This document shows positions 1 to 8,521 of a stretch of 64,000 nucleotides of DNA, piece after piece; position 1 is the first letter of the stretch; each line of letters begins with the position of its first letter. The stretch is taken from contig NZ_LMOH01000023.1 in assembly GCF_001423245.1 (NCBI RefSeq), positions 63,645-127,644 of the forward strand. The letters run 5' to 3'. Source of the stretch: Aureimonas sp. Leaf324 (GTDB lineage: Bacteria > Pseudomonadota > Alphaproteobacteria > Rhizobiales > Rhizobiaceae). The position numbers were made by a program, and so were the translations under genes. Under the pieces are notes generated by a model, which saw nothing but the letters and a program-made list of their open reading frames with translations, was not told the origin of the DNA and searched no databases.

Positions 1-1510
1 GCGGAGCCGCTGCACGAGGAGCCGCGCGCGAGGCCGGACGCTCCCGCGGCACGGGCTCGTCCTCGTAGACGTCTTCGCTCGGCTCTCCCCACGGCGCGCG
101 GGGCTCGGTCGAGCGCCGCGCCGCCGCCTCCGCCCGAGCCCGGCCGGTGTCGCGCTGGCGCTGGACGGCGGCTTCGGCTTCTGCGCGCGCGGTCTCCTGC
201 CGCTGGAGTTCGGCCTCGGCGCGTCCCGTCAGGAGTTCGTAGGCGGATTCGCGATCGACGGCCGTGTCGTAGCGTCCCGCGACCGGGCTCATGCGCATGA
301 GCTCGGCCCGCTCGGCGTCGGTAATCGGGCCAACACGGCCGGCGGGCGGGCGGATCTTCACCCGTTCGACCATGCTCGGCGCGCCGCCCTCCCCCAGCAC
401 GGAGACCAGCGCCTCGCCGGTGCCGAGTTCGGTGATGGCGGTGGCGCTGTCGAAGGCCGGGTTCGCCCGGAACGTCTCGGCCGCGGTGCGCACCGCCTTC
501 TGCTCTCGCGGGCTGTAGGCGCGCAGCGCATGCTGGATGCGGTTGCCGAGCTGGGCGAGCACCTTCTCCGGCAGGTCGAGCGGGTTCTGGGTGACGAAGA
601 AGACGCCGACGCCCTTGGAGCGGATGAGGCGCACCACCTGCTCGATGCGATCGACCAGCGCCTTCGGCGCGTCGTCGAAGAGAAGATGCGCCTCGTCGAA
701 GAAGAACACGAGCTTCGGCTTGTCGAGGTCGCCCGCCTCCGGCAACTCCTCGAAGAGCTCCGACAAGAGCCACAGGAGGAACGTCGCGTAGAGGCGCGGG
801 CTGCGCATCAGCTCGTCCGCGGCCAGCACGCTGACGACGCCGCGCCCTTCCCGGTCGCACCGCATGATGTCGTCGATCGAAAGCGCCGGCTCGCCGAAGA
901 AGCGGTCGCCCCCTTGCGTCTCCAGAACCAGAAGCTGGCGCTGGATCGCGCCGATCGTGCTCTTCGACACGTTGCCGTAGAGCCGCGTGATCTCGTCGGC
1001 GCGGTCGAGGATATGCGCCAGCATCGCCTGAAGATCCTTCAGGTCGAGAAGCAGCAGGCCGTCCTCGTCCGCGATGCGGAAGGCGATGTTAAGGGCTCCC
1101 TCCTGCGCTTCCGACAGGTCCATCAGGCGCGACAGGAGGAGCGGGCCCATCTCCGACACCGTGGTGCGCACCGGATGACCCTTGCGCCCGAAGAGGTCCC
1201 AAAAGATCGCCGGATAGAAGTCGTTGTACCAGGGATCGAGACCGATCTCGGCCGCCCGCTTGGCGAAGACCTCCTTCGGCTCGCCGCGCTCCGACAGGCC
1301 CGACAGGTCGCCCTTGATGTCGGCGCAGAAGACCGGCACGCCGGCCTCGGAAAACCCTTCCGCCAGGACCTGCAGCGTCACCGTCTTGCCGGTGCCCGTC
1401 GCCCCCGTCACGAGGCCGTGGCGATTGGCATAGCGCAGTTCCAGATATTCCGGCTTCGGCTCGGCGCCCGTGCTGATCCCGCCGAGGAGAATGCGGCCGT
1501 CTTCGAGCAT
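1..1510 (-). CDS. HerA-like / DUF853 family ATPase, C-terminus cut by window edge
   Basis: This reads leftward from an ATG at 1508-1510 and has no stop before base 1, so about 503 residues are present and the C-terminus is missing. The start [11 protein letters not shown] fits the family N-terminus. A Walker A motif [12 protein letters not shown] lies near residue 36 and a Walker B segment [14 protein letters not shown] near residue 262, followed by [18 protein letters not shown]. This is the layout of the DUF853 branch of HerA/FtsK-type ATPases. These are thought to be hexameric DNA or peptide translocases, and their cellular role is poorly defined. The last visible stretch (bases 1-290) encodes an acidic, proline- and alanine-rich linker typical of the family tail. 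The gene diverges from the small gene at 1673. Family call is firm; function is inferred. Confidence 0.9.
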   Translation of the reverse strand, partial: MLEDGRILLGGISTGAEPKPEYLELRYANRHGLVTGATGTGKTVTLQVLAEGFSEAGVPVFCADIKGDLSGLSERGEPKEVFAKRAAEIGLDPWYNDFYPAIFWDLFGRKGHPVRTTVSEMGPLLLSRLMDLSEAQEGALNIAFRIADEDGLLLLDLKDLQAMLAHILDRADEITRLYGNVSKSTIGAIQRQLLVLETQGGDRFFGEPALSIDDIMRCDREGRGVVSVLAADELMRSPRLYATFLLWLLSELFEELPEAGDLDKPKLVFFFDEAHLLFDDAPKALVDRIEQVVRLIRSKGVGVFFVTQNPLDLPEKVLAQLGNRIQHALRAYSPREQKAVRTAAETFRANPAFDSATAITELGTGEALVSVLGEGGAPSMVERVKIRPPAGRVGPITDAERAELMRMSPVAGRYDTAVDRESAYELLTGRAEAELQRQETARAEAEAAVQRQRDTGRARAEAAARRSTEPRAPWGEPSEDVYEDEPVPRERPASRAAPRAAAP

Positions 1511-1672
1511 GATTCGGCTCCCAAGCCATCCCAACGGCGCCACGATACCGCTTTGCCCCGCCCCCCGTCGATTCCACGAGGTCGCTCGCGGCCGATTGCG
1601 CCGGGACGGCAGACTTGCCATCTTCCGCCCGCTTCGCCGGCCAGCGGCGGACGAACGGGAAATGGAACCGAC

Positions 1673-2023
1673 ATGACCGAACTCTGGGACCGCATCGCTG
1701 CCTCGGCCGAAACGGATGCCGACACCGCCAAGACGGCGGTCGGCCACATCCTGTCCTACATGCAGTCCGAAAGCTCGGATCCGGCGGTGGCGAAGATGAT
1801 TTCCGAAACGCCGGGCGCCGCCGACGCCATGGCCGCCGTCGGCGAGACGGACTACTCGGGCGGCATCATGGCGCTCGGCGCCAAGCTGATGGGCCTCGGC
1901 CTCGACATGGGCCAGATCCGCTCCGCCGCCGAAGAACTCGTCGCCTATTCGAAGTCGACGGCGGGCGAGGACACGGTGAACCAGGCCATCCAGTCAGTCC
2001 CGGCGCTCGCGCCCTTCGTCTGA
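1673..2023 (+). CDS. Small helical hypothetical protein (116 aa)
   Basis: The ATG at 1673 follows a GGGAAATGGAA purine stretch. The longer open frame upstream only mirrors the HerA-like gene on the other strand. The product begins [19 protein letters not shown] and is rich in Ala, Met, Glu and Asp, with no signal peptide or membrane segment. It appears to be a bundle of short helices: helix around 1-33, a Gly-rich turn with [19 protein letters not shown] around 64-82, and a C-terminal helix. It weakly resembles DUF2267/DUF2780-type small proteins, but I cannot assign a family. Ordinary codon usage and a tight fit between the divergent HerA-like gene and the CorA gene support it as real. Confidence 0.7.
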   Translation: MTELWDRIAASAETDADTAKTAVGHILSYMQSESSDPAVAKMISETPGAADAMAAVGETDYSGGIMALGAKLMGLGLDMGQIRSAAEELVAYSKSTAGEDTVNQAIQSVPALAPFV

Positions 2024-2070
2024 GACGATCGGTCGGGCCCTGAAAGACCGGCCTCCGGCAAAATGTCTTG

Positions 2071-2106
2071 AAGCCCGGACTTGCCTTTCGGCACGGACCG
2101 GGCTTT
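2071..2106 (+). terminator. Candidate terminator after the 116-aa gene
   Basis: AAGCCCGG (2071-2078) pairs with CCGGGCTT (2098-2105), with a second small stem TGCC/GGCA inside the loop. Only three T residues follow, so it may be a weak terminator or just a structured spacer. Confidence 0.4.
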
Positions 2107-2176
2107 GGCTCCCGGCCAAGCGATGCAGCCTGGCCCGCCGGTCGCTGCGCGTTCGTTCGAGTGAGGACATCGGCCC

Positions 2177-3235
2177 ATGATCGACGCCTACACGGTCTTT
2201 GGTTCGCAGGTTCGACGCCACGCGCGCATCACCCCCGACGAACTCCCGCCGGAGGCCGTGTGGATCGACCTGCGCAATCCAACGCGCGAGGAAGAGGACG
2301 CGATCGAGAGCCTGTGCGGGATCGAGGTTCCGACGCGCGAGGAGATGCGCGAGATCGAGGTGTCGAGCCGCCTGTATTCCGAGGACGGCGGGGATTTCAT
2401 GACCGCCTCGCTGGTCTACGGGCTGGACGAGGGGCGCCCCGACTTCGGGCCCGTCACCTTCATCCTCGTCGGGCAGCGAGTCATCACGCTGCGCTACACC
2501 GATCCGCGCTCGTTCCAGATCTATTCGAACAAGCTGTGCCGCGGCGAGAGCAGCGACGGCGGCAACGCGTCCTTCCCCCCGACGCTGCTCTACGGACCGC
2601 CGCCCGCTCCGCCCAAGCCCTCGCGCATGCGGGGACCGACCGCCGATTCGATCGCGATCGGCCTTCTCGAGACGGTCATCGACCGCATGGCCGACCTTCT
2701 GGAATCGATCGCCGCCGATCTCGACCGCATCGGCACGGACATCTTCCGCTCGTCGAGCGACAACACGCCGACCGCGACCTCGGACTTCAAGGAGCTTCTG
2801 CAGCGGCTCGGCGCGGCGGGAGACCTCGCCTCGCGCACGCGGGAAAGTTTGGCTACCCTCGACCGCCTCCTGCCCTTCCTTCAGTTCGTGCTCGATCGGC
2901 GCAAGCCGCAGAAGGAACTGAAGATGCGCGTGAAGGCGATGGCGCGAGACATCCATTCGCTGAACGACTTCGTGTCCTTCCTGTCGAACAAGACGACGTT
3001 CCTCCTCGACACCACGGTCGGCATGATCTCGATCGAGCAGAACGCCATCATCAAGATTTTCTCGGTCGCCGCCGTCGGCTTCATGCCGCCGACGCTGGTC
3101 GCCTCGATCTACGGCATGAACTTCGTCCACATGCCGGAGCTTAACTGGACCTTCGGCTATCCGCTCGCCATCGTCCTGATGGTGCTGACCGCCGTCTTCC
3201 CGCTCCTGTTCTTCCGCTACAAGAAGTGGCTCTGA
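2177..3235 (+). CDS. corA: CorA-family divalent cation transporter
   Basis: 352 residues, the usual CorA length. The N-terminal half is the cytoplasmic domain, followed by a long helical region (about 165-285). Two membrane segments lie at the extreme C-terminus: IIKIFSVAAVGFMPPTLVASI and the helix FGYPLAIVLMVLTAVFPLLFF. Between them is the signature YGMNF that forms the selectivity filter of Mg2+/Co2+/Ni2+ channels of this family. The C-terminus is basic (FFRYKKWL), as expected for the cytoplasmic end. Magnesium uptake is the default inference; substrate preference cannot be read from sequence. The NYN gene follows after 14 bases and may be co-transcribed. Confidence 0.93.
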   Translation: MIDAYTVFGSQVRRHARITPDELPPEAVWIDLRNPTREEEDAIESLCGIEVPTREEMREIEVSSRLYSEDGGDFMTASLVYGLDEGRPDFGPVTFILVGQRVITLRYTDPRSFQIYSNKLCRGESSDGGNASFPPTLLYGPPPAPPKPSRMRGPTADSIAIGLLETVIDRMADLLESIAADLDRIGTDIFRSSSDNTPTATSDFKELLQRLGAAGDLASRTRESLATLDRLLPFLQFVLDRRKPQKELKMRVKAMARDIHSLNDFVSFLSNKTTFLLDTTVGMISIEQNAIIKIFSVAAVGFMPPTLVASIYGMNFVHMPELNWTFGYPLAIVLMVLTAVFPLLFFRYKKWL

Positions 3236-3249
3236 GGGAGGTTTCGCCC

Positions 3250-4026
3250 ATGCGTGAGGACCGTCCGGCCCGGCTCGCCGTCCTGATCGACGCGGACAAC
3301 GCCTCGGCGCAGATCGCCGACGGCCTGTTCGAGGAGATCGCAACCATCGGCGAGGCGAGCGTGCGCCGCATCTACGGCGACTTCTCCTCCTCGCGCTCGC
3401 GCGGCTGGACCGAGGTCCTGTCGAAGCACGCGATCATTCCGCACCAGCAGTTCGCCTACGTGACGGGCAAGAACGCCTCCGACATCGCGCTCGTCATCGA
3501 CGCGATGGATCTCCTGCATTCCGGGCGCTTCGACGGGTTCTGCCTCGTCTCGTCGGACAGCGACTTCACGCGGCTGGCCGCGCGCATCCGCGAGCACGGC
3601 ATCGACGTCTACGGGTTCGGCGAGCAGAAGACGCCGGAAAGCTTCCGCCAGGCCTGCCGGCGCTTCGTCTACACCGAGAACCTGCGCGCCGACGCGGCGG
3701 CGGCCGCGCCCGCGATCGAGCGGGCGGCCAGCGTCGAGCCGATGCTGCGGCAGGTGATGGACCAGATCGAGACCGACGACGGCTGGGTGGCGCTCGGCCA
3801 GTTCGGGCAGCGGCTCCTCAACCGCTTCTCCGACTTCGACCCGCGCACCTACGGCCACAAGAAGCTGAGCGATCTCGTGCGCGAATCCGGCCTCTTCGAT
3901 CTCGAAAAGACACCGGGCGGTATGCTGCGCCTGCGCCTGCGCCCGACCTCTCCGGCGACGGCAAGCGCTCCCTCCGCACCCGCGCCGAAGCGCCGTTCGC
4001 GGCACCAGCCCGCGACGCCGGTCTAG
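3250..4026 (+). CDS. NYN domain / OST-HTH (LOTUS) protein, LabA/DUF88-like
   Basis: Start chosen at ATG 3250 because GAGGGAGG lies 8 bases upstream; an upstream ATG at 3226 would overlap corA. The 258-residue product has an N-terminal NYN (PIN-like) nuclease fold at about 8-140. Its conserved acidic clusters are LIDADN, DIALVIDAMDLL and SSDSDF, the residues expected to hold Mg2+ in this family. A linker rich in Ala leads to an OST-HTH/LOTUS winged helix at about 160-235 (PMLRQVMDQIETDDGWVALG...). NYN-OST-HTH proteins are predicted RNases or RNA-binding factors, but bacterial members are largely uncharacterised. The tail is basic (KRRSRHQP). The stop codon overlaps that of the convergent asparaginase gene. 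Confidence 0.88.
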   Translation: MREDRPARLAVLIDADNASAQIADGLFEEIATIGEASVRRIYGDFSSSRSRGWTEVLSKHAIIPHQQFAYVTGKNASDIALVIDAMDLLHSGRFDGFCLVSSDSDFTRLAARIREHGIDVYGFGEQKTPESFRQACRRFVYTENLRADAAAAAPAIERAASVEPMLRQVMDQIETDDGWVALGQFGQRLLNRFSDFDPRTYGHKKLSDLVRESGLFDLEKTPGGMLRLRLRPTSPATASAPSAPAPKRRSRHQPATPV

Positions 4027-5027
4027 GCGTCGACGGCCCGGACCTCGCCGACCTTGGTTCCCTGCCAGTTGCGCAAGGTCGTGTGCGACAGCGCGGCGTA
4101 GCGCTCGGCCAGCGCGCCGTCTTGGGTGCGGAACACCCGCGCCAGCACGGCCGCGACGGCCGCTTCCGACGCGCGCGTCGCCCCGTCGTCGACCTTCAAC
4201 GCGAAGCCGAGCCCCAACTCCGGCACGGCGCCGCAGAACACGCCCTCGGCACCCGTCTTGGCAAAGACCCGGCCGGGCGCGGCTTCCATCAGCGCCACGC
4301 AGGCGCGCCGCGTGCCGGCCATGAACCACGGCTCCGCCATGCAGGCCGCCATCAGCCGCTGCCCCGCCGCCGCGCGGGCCCCGTCGACACCATGCCCGGC
4401 CGTGAGACGGGCGAAGCCCCTGGCGAACCCGCGGAGCGGCGCGGCATAGGTCGGGATCGCGCAGCCGTCGATGCCGGCCGGCTGGTCTTCGCCGGGGCGC
4501 GTCTCGGTGAGATCAGCCAGCACCTCGCGCACACGGCGCTGGACCGCGTGGTCGGCGCCCACATAGCCCGCGGGGTCCTCGCGCTCGTGGATGGCGGTGC
4601 AGAGGAAGCCCGCGTGCTTGCCAGAGCAGTTGTTGTGGAGCTGCCCGGGCTCCCCGCCGGCGCGGGCGAGCGCCAGCGCCACCGGCTGGTCGAACGGCCA
4701 ATGGCAGCCGCATTCGAGATGGTGCTCGGAGAGGCCCGCCTTGGCGAGGACCGAGGCCGCACGCGCCACATGGCCCGGTTCGCCGGAATGCGAGGCGCAG
4801 GCGAGCGACAGGTCGCCCGTGTCGAGCCCGAGCGCATCGGCCGCGCCCGTCTCGATCAGCGGAATGGCCTGGAAGACCTTGATCGCCGATCGCGGAAAGA
4901 CGGGCTGGTCGATGTCGCCGAAGGCGAGGACGGGCGTGCCCGAGGCGTCGCATACGACCCCCCGCACCCTGTGCCGGCTTTCCACGGCATTGCCGCGCGT
5001 CGTCTCGATCACGATATCCGTCGTCAT
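4023..5027 (-). CDS. Rhizobial-type (class 3) L-asparaginase
   Basis: Predicted to hydrolyse L-asparagine to aspartate and ammonia. Start set at ATG 5027, which has GAGGAG 8 bases upstream; the frame remains open to 5078. The 334-residue protein belongs to the Asparaginase_II (AnsA/ReAV-like) family, structurally related to serine beta-lactamases and unrelated to E. coli AnsB. Visible hallmarks are the SxxK motif at S47-K50 (FPRSAIKVFQ), ACASHSGE at 76-83, HNNCSGKHAGF at 131-141 and a further cysteine at about 189 (GIDGCAIP). The serine/lysine pairs and the two cysteines plus lysine match the catalytic and zinc-site arrangement known for Rhizobium etli asparaginase. No signal peptide, so cytoplasmic. 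Confidence 0.92.
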   Translation of the reverse strand: MTTDIVIETTRGNAVESRHRVRGVVCDASGTPVLAFGDIDQPVFPRSAIKVFQAIPLIETGAADALGLDTGDLSLACASHSGEPGHVARAASVLAKAGLSEHHLECGCHWPFDQPVALALARAGGEPGQLHNNCSGKHAGFLCTAIHEREDPAGYVGADHAVQRRVREVLADLTETRPGEDQPAGIDGCAIPTYAAPLRGFARGFARLTAGHGVDGARAAAGQRLMAACMAEPWFMAGTRRACVALMEAAPGRVFAKTGAEGVFCGAVPELGLGFALKVDDGATRASEAAVAAVLARVFRTQDGALAERYAALSHTTLRNWQGTKVGEVRAVDA

Positions 5028-5107
5028 GGCTGCAAGGCTCCTCGCCACGTCCTCATCCGTGGGTGGGAGCCCTACCACGCCCCCTCCCTGCCGTCACAGG
5101 AACCTCG

Positions 5108-5851
5108 ATGGCCTTGCTGCGCGCCGCCTTCCTCGGCCTCGTTCTCGTCTTTCTCCTGCCGGCGGCGCTATCGCTGCTCGTCTGGAAGCTCGGCGAGCAT
5201 CCCGCCTCGTGGCGTGAGGCCAACTGGACGTCGGCCGCCGTGCTGCCCGCGGCGGGCGCCGGCGAGACGGCGGCCGTCTACATCATGGCGGCGCGAACGG
5301 GCGGGCTGAAAGGCGCCTTGTCCGAACACTCCTGGATCGTCCTGAAGCCTCAGGGGGCTGCGCGCTACGAGCGGTTCGACAAGGTCGGATGGGGATCGCC
5401 GATCCGCCGCAACGGCTATCCGGCCGACGGGCGCTGGTATTCCAACGTGCCGCGCATCGTGGCGCAATTGGAGGGCGCGGCCGCCGAGCGCGCCATCCCG
5501 AAGATCCGCGCCGCCATCGACGCCTATCCCTTCGCCGCGAGCGGCGGCTACCGCATCTTTCCGGGCCCCAACTCCAACAGCTTCGTGGCGCACGTCATGC
5601 GCTCGGTGCCCGACCTCGGCGCCGTCCTGCCGCCCGCGGCCGTCGGGCGCGACTATCCGGTCGACGGACGCCTCGTATCCCTGGATGCGGGGGCACATGA
5701 ATTGCGGGCTTCGCTCTTCGGCTATGCCGGGTTCGCGATCGGCACGAGGAGCGGCTTCGAACTCCAGTTCCTCGGCCTCGTGGCCGGGATCGATCCGTTC
5801 CGCGGGCTCCTGAAGGTGCCGGGCTTCGGCAGCCTGTCGATCACCGGCTGA
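5108..5851 (+). CDS. DUF3750 domain-containing membrane-anchored protein
   Basis: Start at ATG 5108 gives 247 residues beginning with an uncleaved or signal-type hydrophobic helix (MALLRAAFLGLVLVFLLPAA). The body carries features of DUF3750: AAVYIMAARTGGLKGALSEH, SWIVLKP, a central WYSNVP and PGPNSNSFVAHVMR. The NSN motif with downstream His resembles papain-like or NlpC-like architectures, but no catalytic role is established. The protein probably faces the periplasm. It diverges from the asparaginase gene with an 80-base gap. Confidence 0.85.
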   Translation: MALLRAAFLGLVLVFLLPAALSLLVWKLGEHPASWREANWTSAAVLPAAGAGETAAVYIMAARTGGLKGALSEHSWIVLKPQGAARYERFDKVGWGSPIRRNGYPADGRWYSNVPRIVAQLEGAAAERAIPKIRAAIDAYPFAASGGYRIFPGPNSNSFVAHVMRSVPDLGAVLPPAAVGRDYPVDGRLVSLDAGAHELRASLFGYAGFAIGTRSGFELQFLGLVAGIDPFRGLLKVPGFGSLSITG

Positions 5852-5857
5852 GGAGCA

Positions 5858-5889
5858 GGGGCAGCGCATTCCCTGCCCTCCCGTTTTTT
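5858..5889 (+). terminator. Intrinsic terminator after the DUF3750 gene
   Basis: GGGGCAG (5858-5864) pairs with CTGCCCT (5873-5879), followed by CCG and six T residues (5884-5889). It sits just after the stop codon of the DUF3750 gene. Confidence 0.7.
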
Positions 5890-5942
5890 GCTAGCCGAGG
5901 ATGGAAGGGCGGAAGCGATCGCCCCGTTTGGGAGAGACGGCC

Positions 5943-6899
5943 ATGTTCCTGAGTTGCGGCGATAACCTGTTCGACCTCTTCGCCGACAGCGAGGCGGCCG
6001 ACGTCTCCCACATCGCGCTGAACGGGCGCATCGGCGGCTCGGCGCTGAACGTCGCGCTGGGCCTCGCTCGTCTCGGCCACCGCTCGGCTTTCTTCTCGAA
6101 GGTCTCCAGCGATCTCTTCGGACAGCGGATCAAGGCGTTCATGGACCGCGAAGCCATCGACCGGCGTCTTCTGATCGACACGGACCGCAACACGACGCTC
6201 GCGATGGTCTCGCTGTCGCAGGGCGGCACGCCGCGTTACGATTTCTACATCGAGGGCACCGCCGACCGTTCGATCGATCCAGGCGAGATCCCGACGTCGC
6301 TGCCCGATGATCTCGTGGCGATCCATCTGGCCGGCTCCTACTCGACGGTCGCCGAACCGACCGCGAGCGCTCTGGCCAAGCTCGCCGCGCAGGAACACGG
6401 GCGCCGGTTCATCTCCTACGATCCGAATATCCGCGCCTCGGTGGTGCCCGACCTCGACGTCTGGCGCTCGCGCATCGGCGCGACGATCCCCTTCGCCACG
6501 ATGGTGAAGGCGAGCGAGGAGGATCTGGAGCAGGTCTATCCCGGCCGCAAACCGGAGGATGTCCTCGCCGGCTGGCTGGAGGCCGGTGCGTCGCTTGCGA
6601 TCGTCACGCTCGGCGACAAGGGCGCGATGGCGATGACGCGGGGAGGTGTCCGTTGCACGGCGCCCGGCCTGTCCGTCACCGTCGCTGACACGGTGGGGGC
6701 CGGCGACACGTTCCAGGCGACGCTGCTGGCCCGGCTCTTCGAGAGCGGAAGGCTTTCTGCAGAGGGTGTCGCCAACCTCTCGCAGGACGACCTCTCCGAA
6801 CTCCTCACCTTCTCGGTGCGCGCGGCCGCCCTCACCTGCTCGCGGCGCGGCGCCGACTTGCCGCGCCGGGCCGATCTCGGCCTGCCGCCGCTGGCCTGA
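5943..6899 (+). CDS. PfkB-family sugar kinase, fructokinase-like
   Basis: 318 residues from ATG 5943, with TTGGGAGAG about 8 bases upstream; an ATG at 5901 lacks such a site. PfkB/ribokinase fold: N-terminal GGSALNVALGLARLG (signature 1, sugar binding) and C-terminal DTVGAGDTFQATLLARL (signature 2, anion hole and catalytic Asp). The protein probably phosphorylates a monosaccharide, with fructose the best guess from similarity to rhizobial fructokinases. The substrate cannot be proven by sequence. It is monocistronic, flanked by an intrinsic terminator on each side. Confidence 0.88.
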   Translation: MFLSCGDNLFDLFADSEAADVSHIALNGRIGGSALNVALGLARLGHRSAFFSKVSSDLFGQRIKAFMDREAIDRRLLIDTDRNTTLAMVSLSQGGTPRYDFYIEGTADRSIDPGEIPTSLPDDLVAIHLAGSYSTVAEPTASALAKLAAQEHGRRFISYDPNIRASVVPDLDVWRSRIGATIPFATMVKASEEDLEQVYPGRKPEDVLAGWLEAGASLAIVTLGDKGAMAMTRGGVRCTAPGLSVTVADTVGAGDTFQATLLARLFESGRLSAEGVANLSQDDLSELLTFSVRAAALTCSRRGADLPRRADLGLPPLA

Positions 6900-6922
6900 T
6901 CCTCACCTTTTCGACGCAAGCC

Positions 6923-6953
6923 AAGGCGATGGTTCCGGACCGTCGCCTTTTTT
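6923..6953 (+). terminator. Intrinsic terminator of the sugar kinase gene
   Basis: AAGGCGATGG (6923-6932) pairs with CCGTCGCCTT (6940-6949), with one G-U pair and a 7-base loop, followed by a run of T. A classic rho-independent terminator about 25 bases past the stop codon. Confidence 0.85.
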
Positions 6954-7043
6954 CATGGCCGCATCCAAGTCCGCCCGATCTCAAAGATCGCGTAGGCCGG
7001 ATGTGGCCGCCGGAGTTTATCTGCAGCTACGGCAGTCGAGGTC

Positions 7044-7080
7044 AAAGAAAAACCCGCCGTCCGCGAGGACGACGGGTTTT
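7044..7080 (-). terminator. Intrinsic terminator of the outer-membrane protein gene
   Basis: On the minus strand AAAACCCGTCGTCC pairs with GGACGGCGGGTTTT around a 4-base loop (stems 7049-7062 and 7067-7080, one mismatch pair), followed by T-rich sequence. It lies about 50 bases after the stop codon of the outer-membrane protein gene. Confidence 0.88.
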
Positions 7081-7128
7081 CCGTTCAGACCGACCGAGGA
7101 GCATTTCCGCTCCCCGGATGTCCGCTTC

Positions 7129-7911
7129 TTAGTTGAAGCGGAACGAAGCCTTGGCCCACACGGTGTGGAAGTCGAGGTCGTCGTTCGAGGTCGCCGTGAA
7201 CGGAGCCTGGACGCCAGCAGCGTTGACGTAGGTGACCGTCGTGTCGGTCGTGCCAAGGTCGGTGTAGAGGTACTCGAGGCCGAGCGAGAGGTTCGGCGTG
7301 ACGAGGTAGTCGACGCCGGCGCCGACGGCGTAGCCGACGTCATCCGAGTTCGAGTCGACCGTCGGCGTGAAGCCGGCGAGGTTGCCCGTCAGCGTGCCCG
7401 GAGCGAAGAACTTCGTCTCGGTGTCGGCGTAGGCGAGACCGCCCGTGGCGTAGACGGCGAAGCGGTCAGCCGCGATACCGGCCTTCGCGCGGACGGTGCC
7501 GACGAAGTTGATGTCCGACGAGATGCCGAACACGTCGGTGCCGAGCGTGTAGGTCGAGTCAGCCGTCGCGTCGATGTAGTTGATGTCGGCGACCGCACCG
7601 ATGATGAAGTTGTTGATCTGGTAATCGTAGCCGACGTGCACGCCGCCGATGAACGCAGCCTCGTCGCTGTCGTTCGAGCCGCCCGAGAAGGCCGTCGTCT
7701 GGACGACGCCGGTGTTCGGGTTGTAGCGGACCTCGTCGGCCTCGGTGTTGAAAGCCACGCCAGCCTGGCCACCGACGTAGAAGCCGGTCCAGGAATAGGC
7801 CGGGGCCACTTCGACGACGGCCGGAGCAGCGGGCTCCTCATAGACGACGTCGGCAGCGAGAGCCGGGGTGACGAAGGCGGTCGAGACCAGGAGAAGGGCG
7901 AAACGCTTCAT
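7129..7911 (-). CDS. Outer-membrane beta-barrel protein, Omp25/RopB type
   Basis: 260 residues from ATG 7911, with GGAG about 8 bases upstream. A signal peptide of about 19 residues ends ALA|ADVVYEEPAAP. The mature N-terminus is a short Pro/Ala linker followed by the family hallmark SWTGFYVGGQAGVAF. The remainder alternates hydrophobic and polar residues in eight putative strands (for example VDYLVTPNLSLGLEYLYTDL) and ends in the barrel-terminal ASFRFN, whose penultimate Phe fits the C-terminal assembly signal. Such proteins are abundant structural proteins of Brucella/Rhizobium-type outer membranes. The strong terminator and 5' hairpin suggest high expression. Confidence 0.92.
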   Translation of the reverse strand: MKRFALLLVSTAFVTPALAADVVYEEPAAPAVVEVAPAYSWTGFYVGGQAGVAFNTEADEVRYNPNTGVVQTTAFSGGSNDSDEAAFIGGVHVGYDYQINNFIIGAVADINYIDATADSTYTLGTDVFGISSDINFVGTVRAKAGIAADRFAVYATGGLAYADTETKFFAPGTLTGNLAGFTPTVDSNSDDVGYAVGAGVDYLVTPNLSLGLEYLYTDLGTTDTTVTYVNAAGVQAPFTATSNDDLDFHTVWAKASFRFN

Positions 7912-7925
7912 GGTGATACTCCAGT

Positions 7926-7939
7926 GTCGCCGTGGCGAC
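7926..7939 (-). promoter_or_regulatory. 5' UTR hairpin next to the outer-membrane protein ribosome-binding site
   Basis: GTCGCC (7926-7931) and GGCGAC (7934-7939) form a perfect 6-bp stem with a 2-base centre. It ends 3 bases before the CTCC complement of the Shine-Dalgarno (7919-7922). It could stabilise the message or modulate initiation; a 2-base loop would force the central pair open. Confidence 0.4.
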
Positions 7940-8479
7940 GTTGTTTGCAACGGACTTTTGATCCGGAAGGCGGGACCCGGTTTTTTCCGGGCTTGAGCCG
8001 ATTTAGGGTCCGTACCCCTGCCGAGGCAATGGCACCGGGGGCGTTCCCGACCGCCATGTGGCAGGTGGGCAACAGAGCCCGACCGGTGCCGATGACGTTC
8101 GCCGCGAGGAATAGGTCGGCAACGTTAAGGCAAGCTTAATCGCCCCCCTCGGAGGCGCCTCAGAAAGCGCAATGAAAACAACGCTTTGCAACGGTGTTGC
8201 CGCACTGCATCACGGCCCGTCTCAATCGGCGTCGACAAGTGATCCGGTCGAAAAATCCGGCTTGGAAAACCCGGCACGTCGAAGCGTCCGTCAGGGCACC
8301 CGAGCGAGCCTTGTCGTCGCCATTCCGAAGCCGCAAAGCCGCCACAAGTCCTGACGTTTCCTTGCCTTTCCGGCGAATCGCGCGGATGCCGCGAATCGCC
8401 GGCGTCGACTCAACCTTTGGTCGAATCGACGCTAGGCCACTTGCAGGTGCCGGTCTTTGACGACATCGTGCCGCCCCTC
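7940..8479. other. Long intergenic region without a supported gene
   Basis: About 540 bases between the outer-membrane protein gene and the aldolase terminator. The part nearest the outer-membrane gene must hold its promoter. A CCCGG-T6-CCGGG inverted repeat lies at 7976-7991. Small open frames exist on both strands, but none has a convincing ribosome-binding site or family features. A small RNA could be hidden here; I cannot show one. Confidence 0.5.
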
Positions 8480-8511
8480 CCGGACGCGCCCCGGCGAACG
8501 GGGCGGTCCGG
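8480..8511 (-). terminator. Hairpin after the aldolase gene
   Basis: CCGGAC plus CGCCCCG (8480-8493, one bulged G) pairs with CGGGGCG plus GTCCGG (8499-8511) around a 5-base loop. It is a very stable stem beginning about 10 bases past the stop, without a T-run. Probably a terminator or 3'-end stabiliser. Confidence 0.55.
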
Positions 8512-8521
8512 ACAGGCCGAT

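Noticed and set aside
530-2023. A long open frame on the plus strand covering the HerA-like gene and the small gene
   Set aside because: Most of it is antisense to the HerA-like gene and lacks conserved features; only the part from 1673 encodes a plausible protein.
7976-7991. CCCGG-T6-CCGGG repeat as a terminator
   Set aside because: Five-base arms and T residues in the loop instead of after the stem; no transcript clearly ends there.
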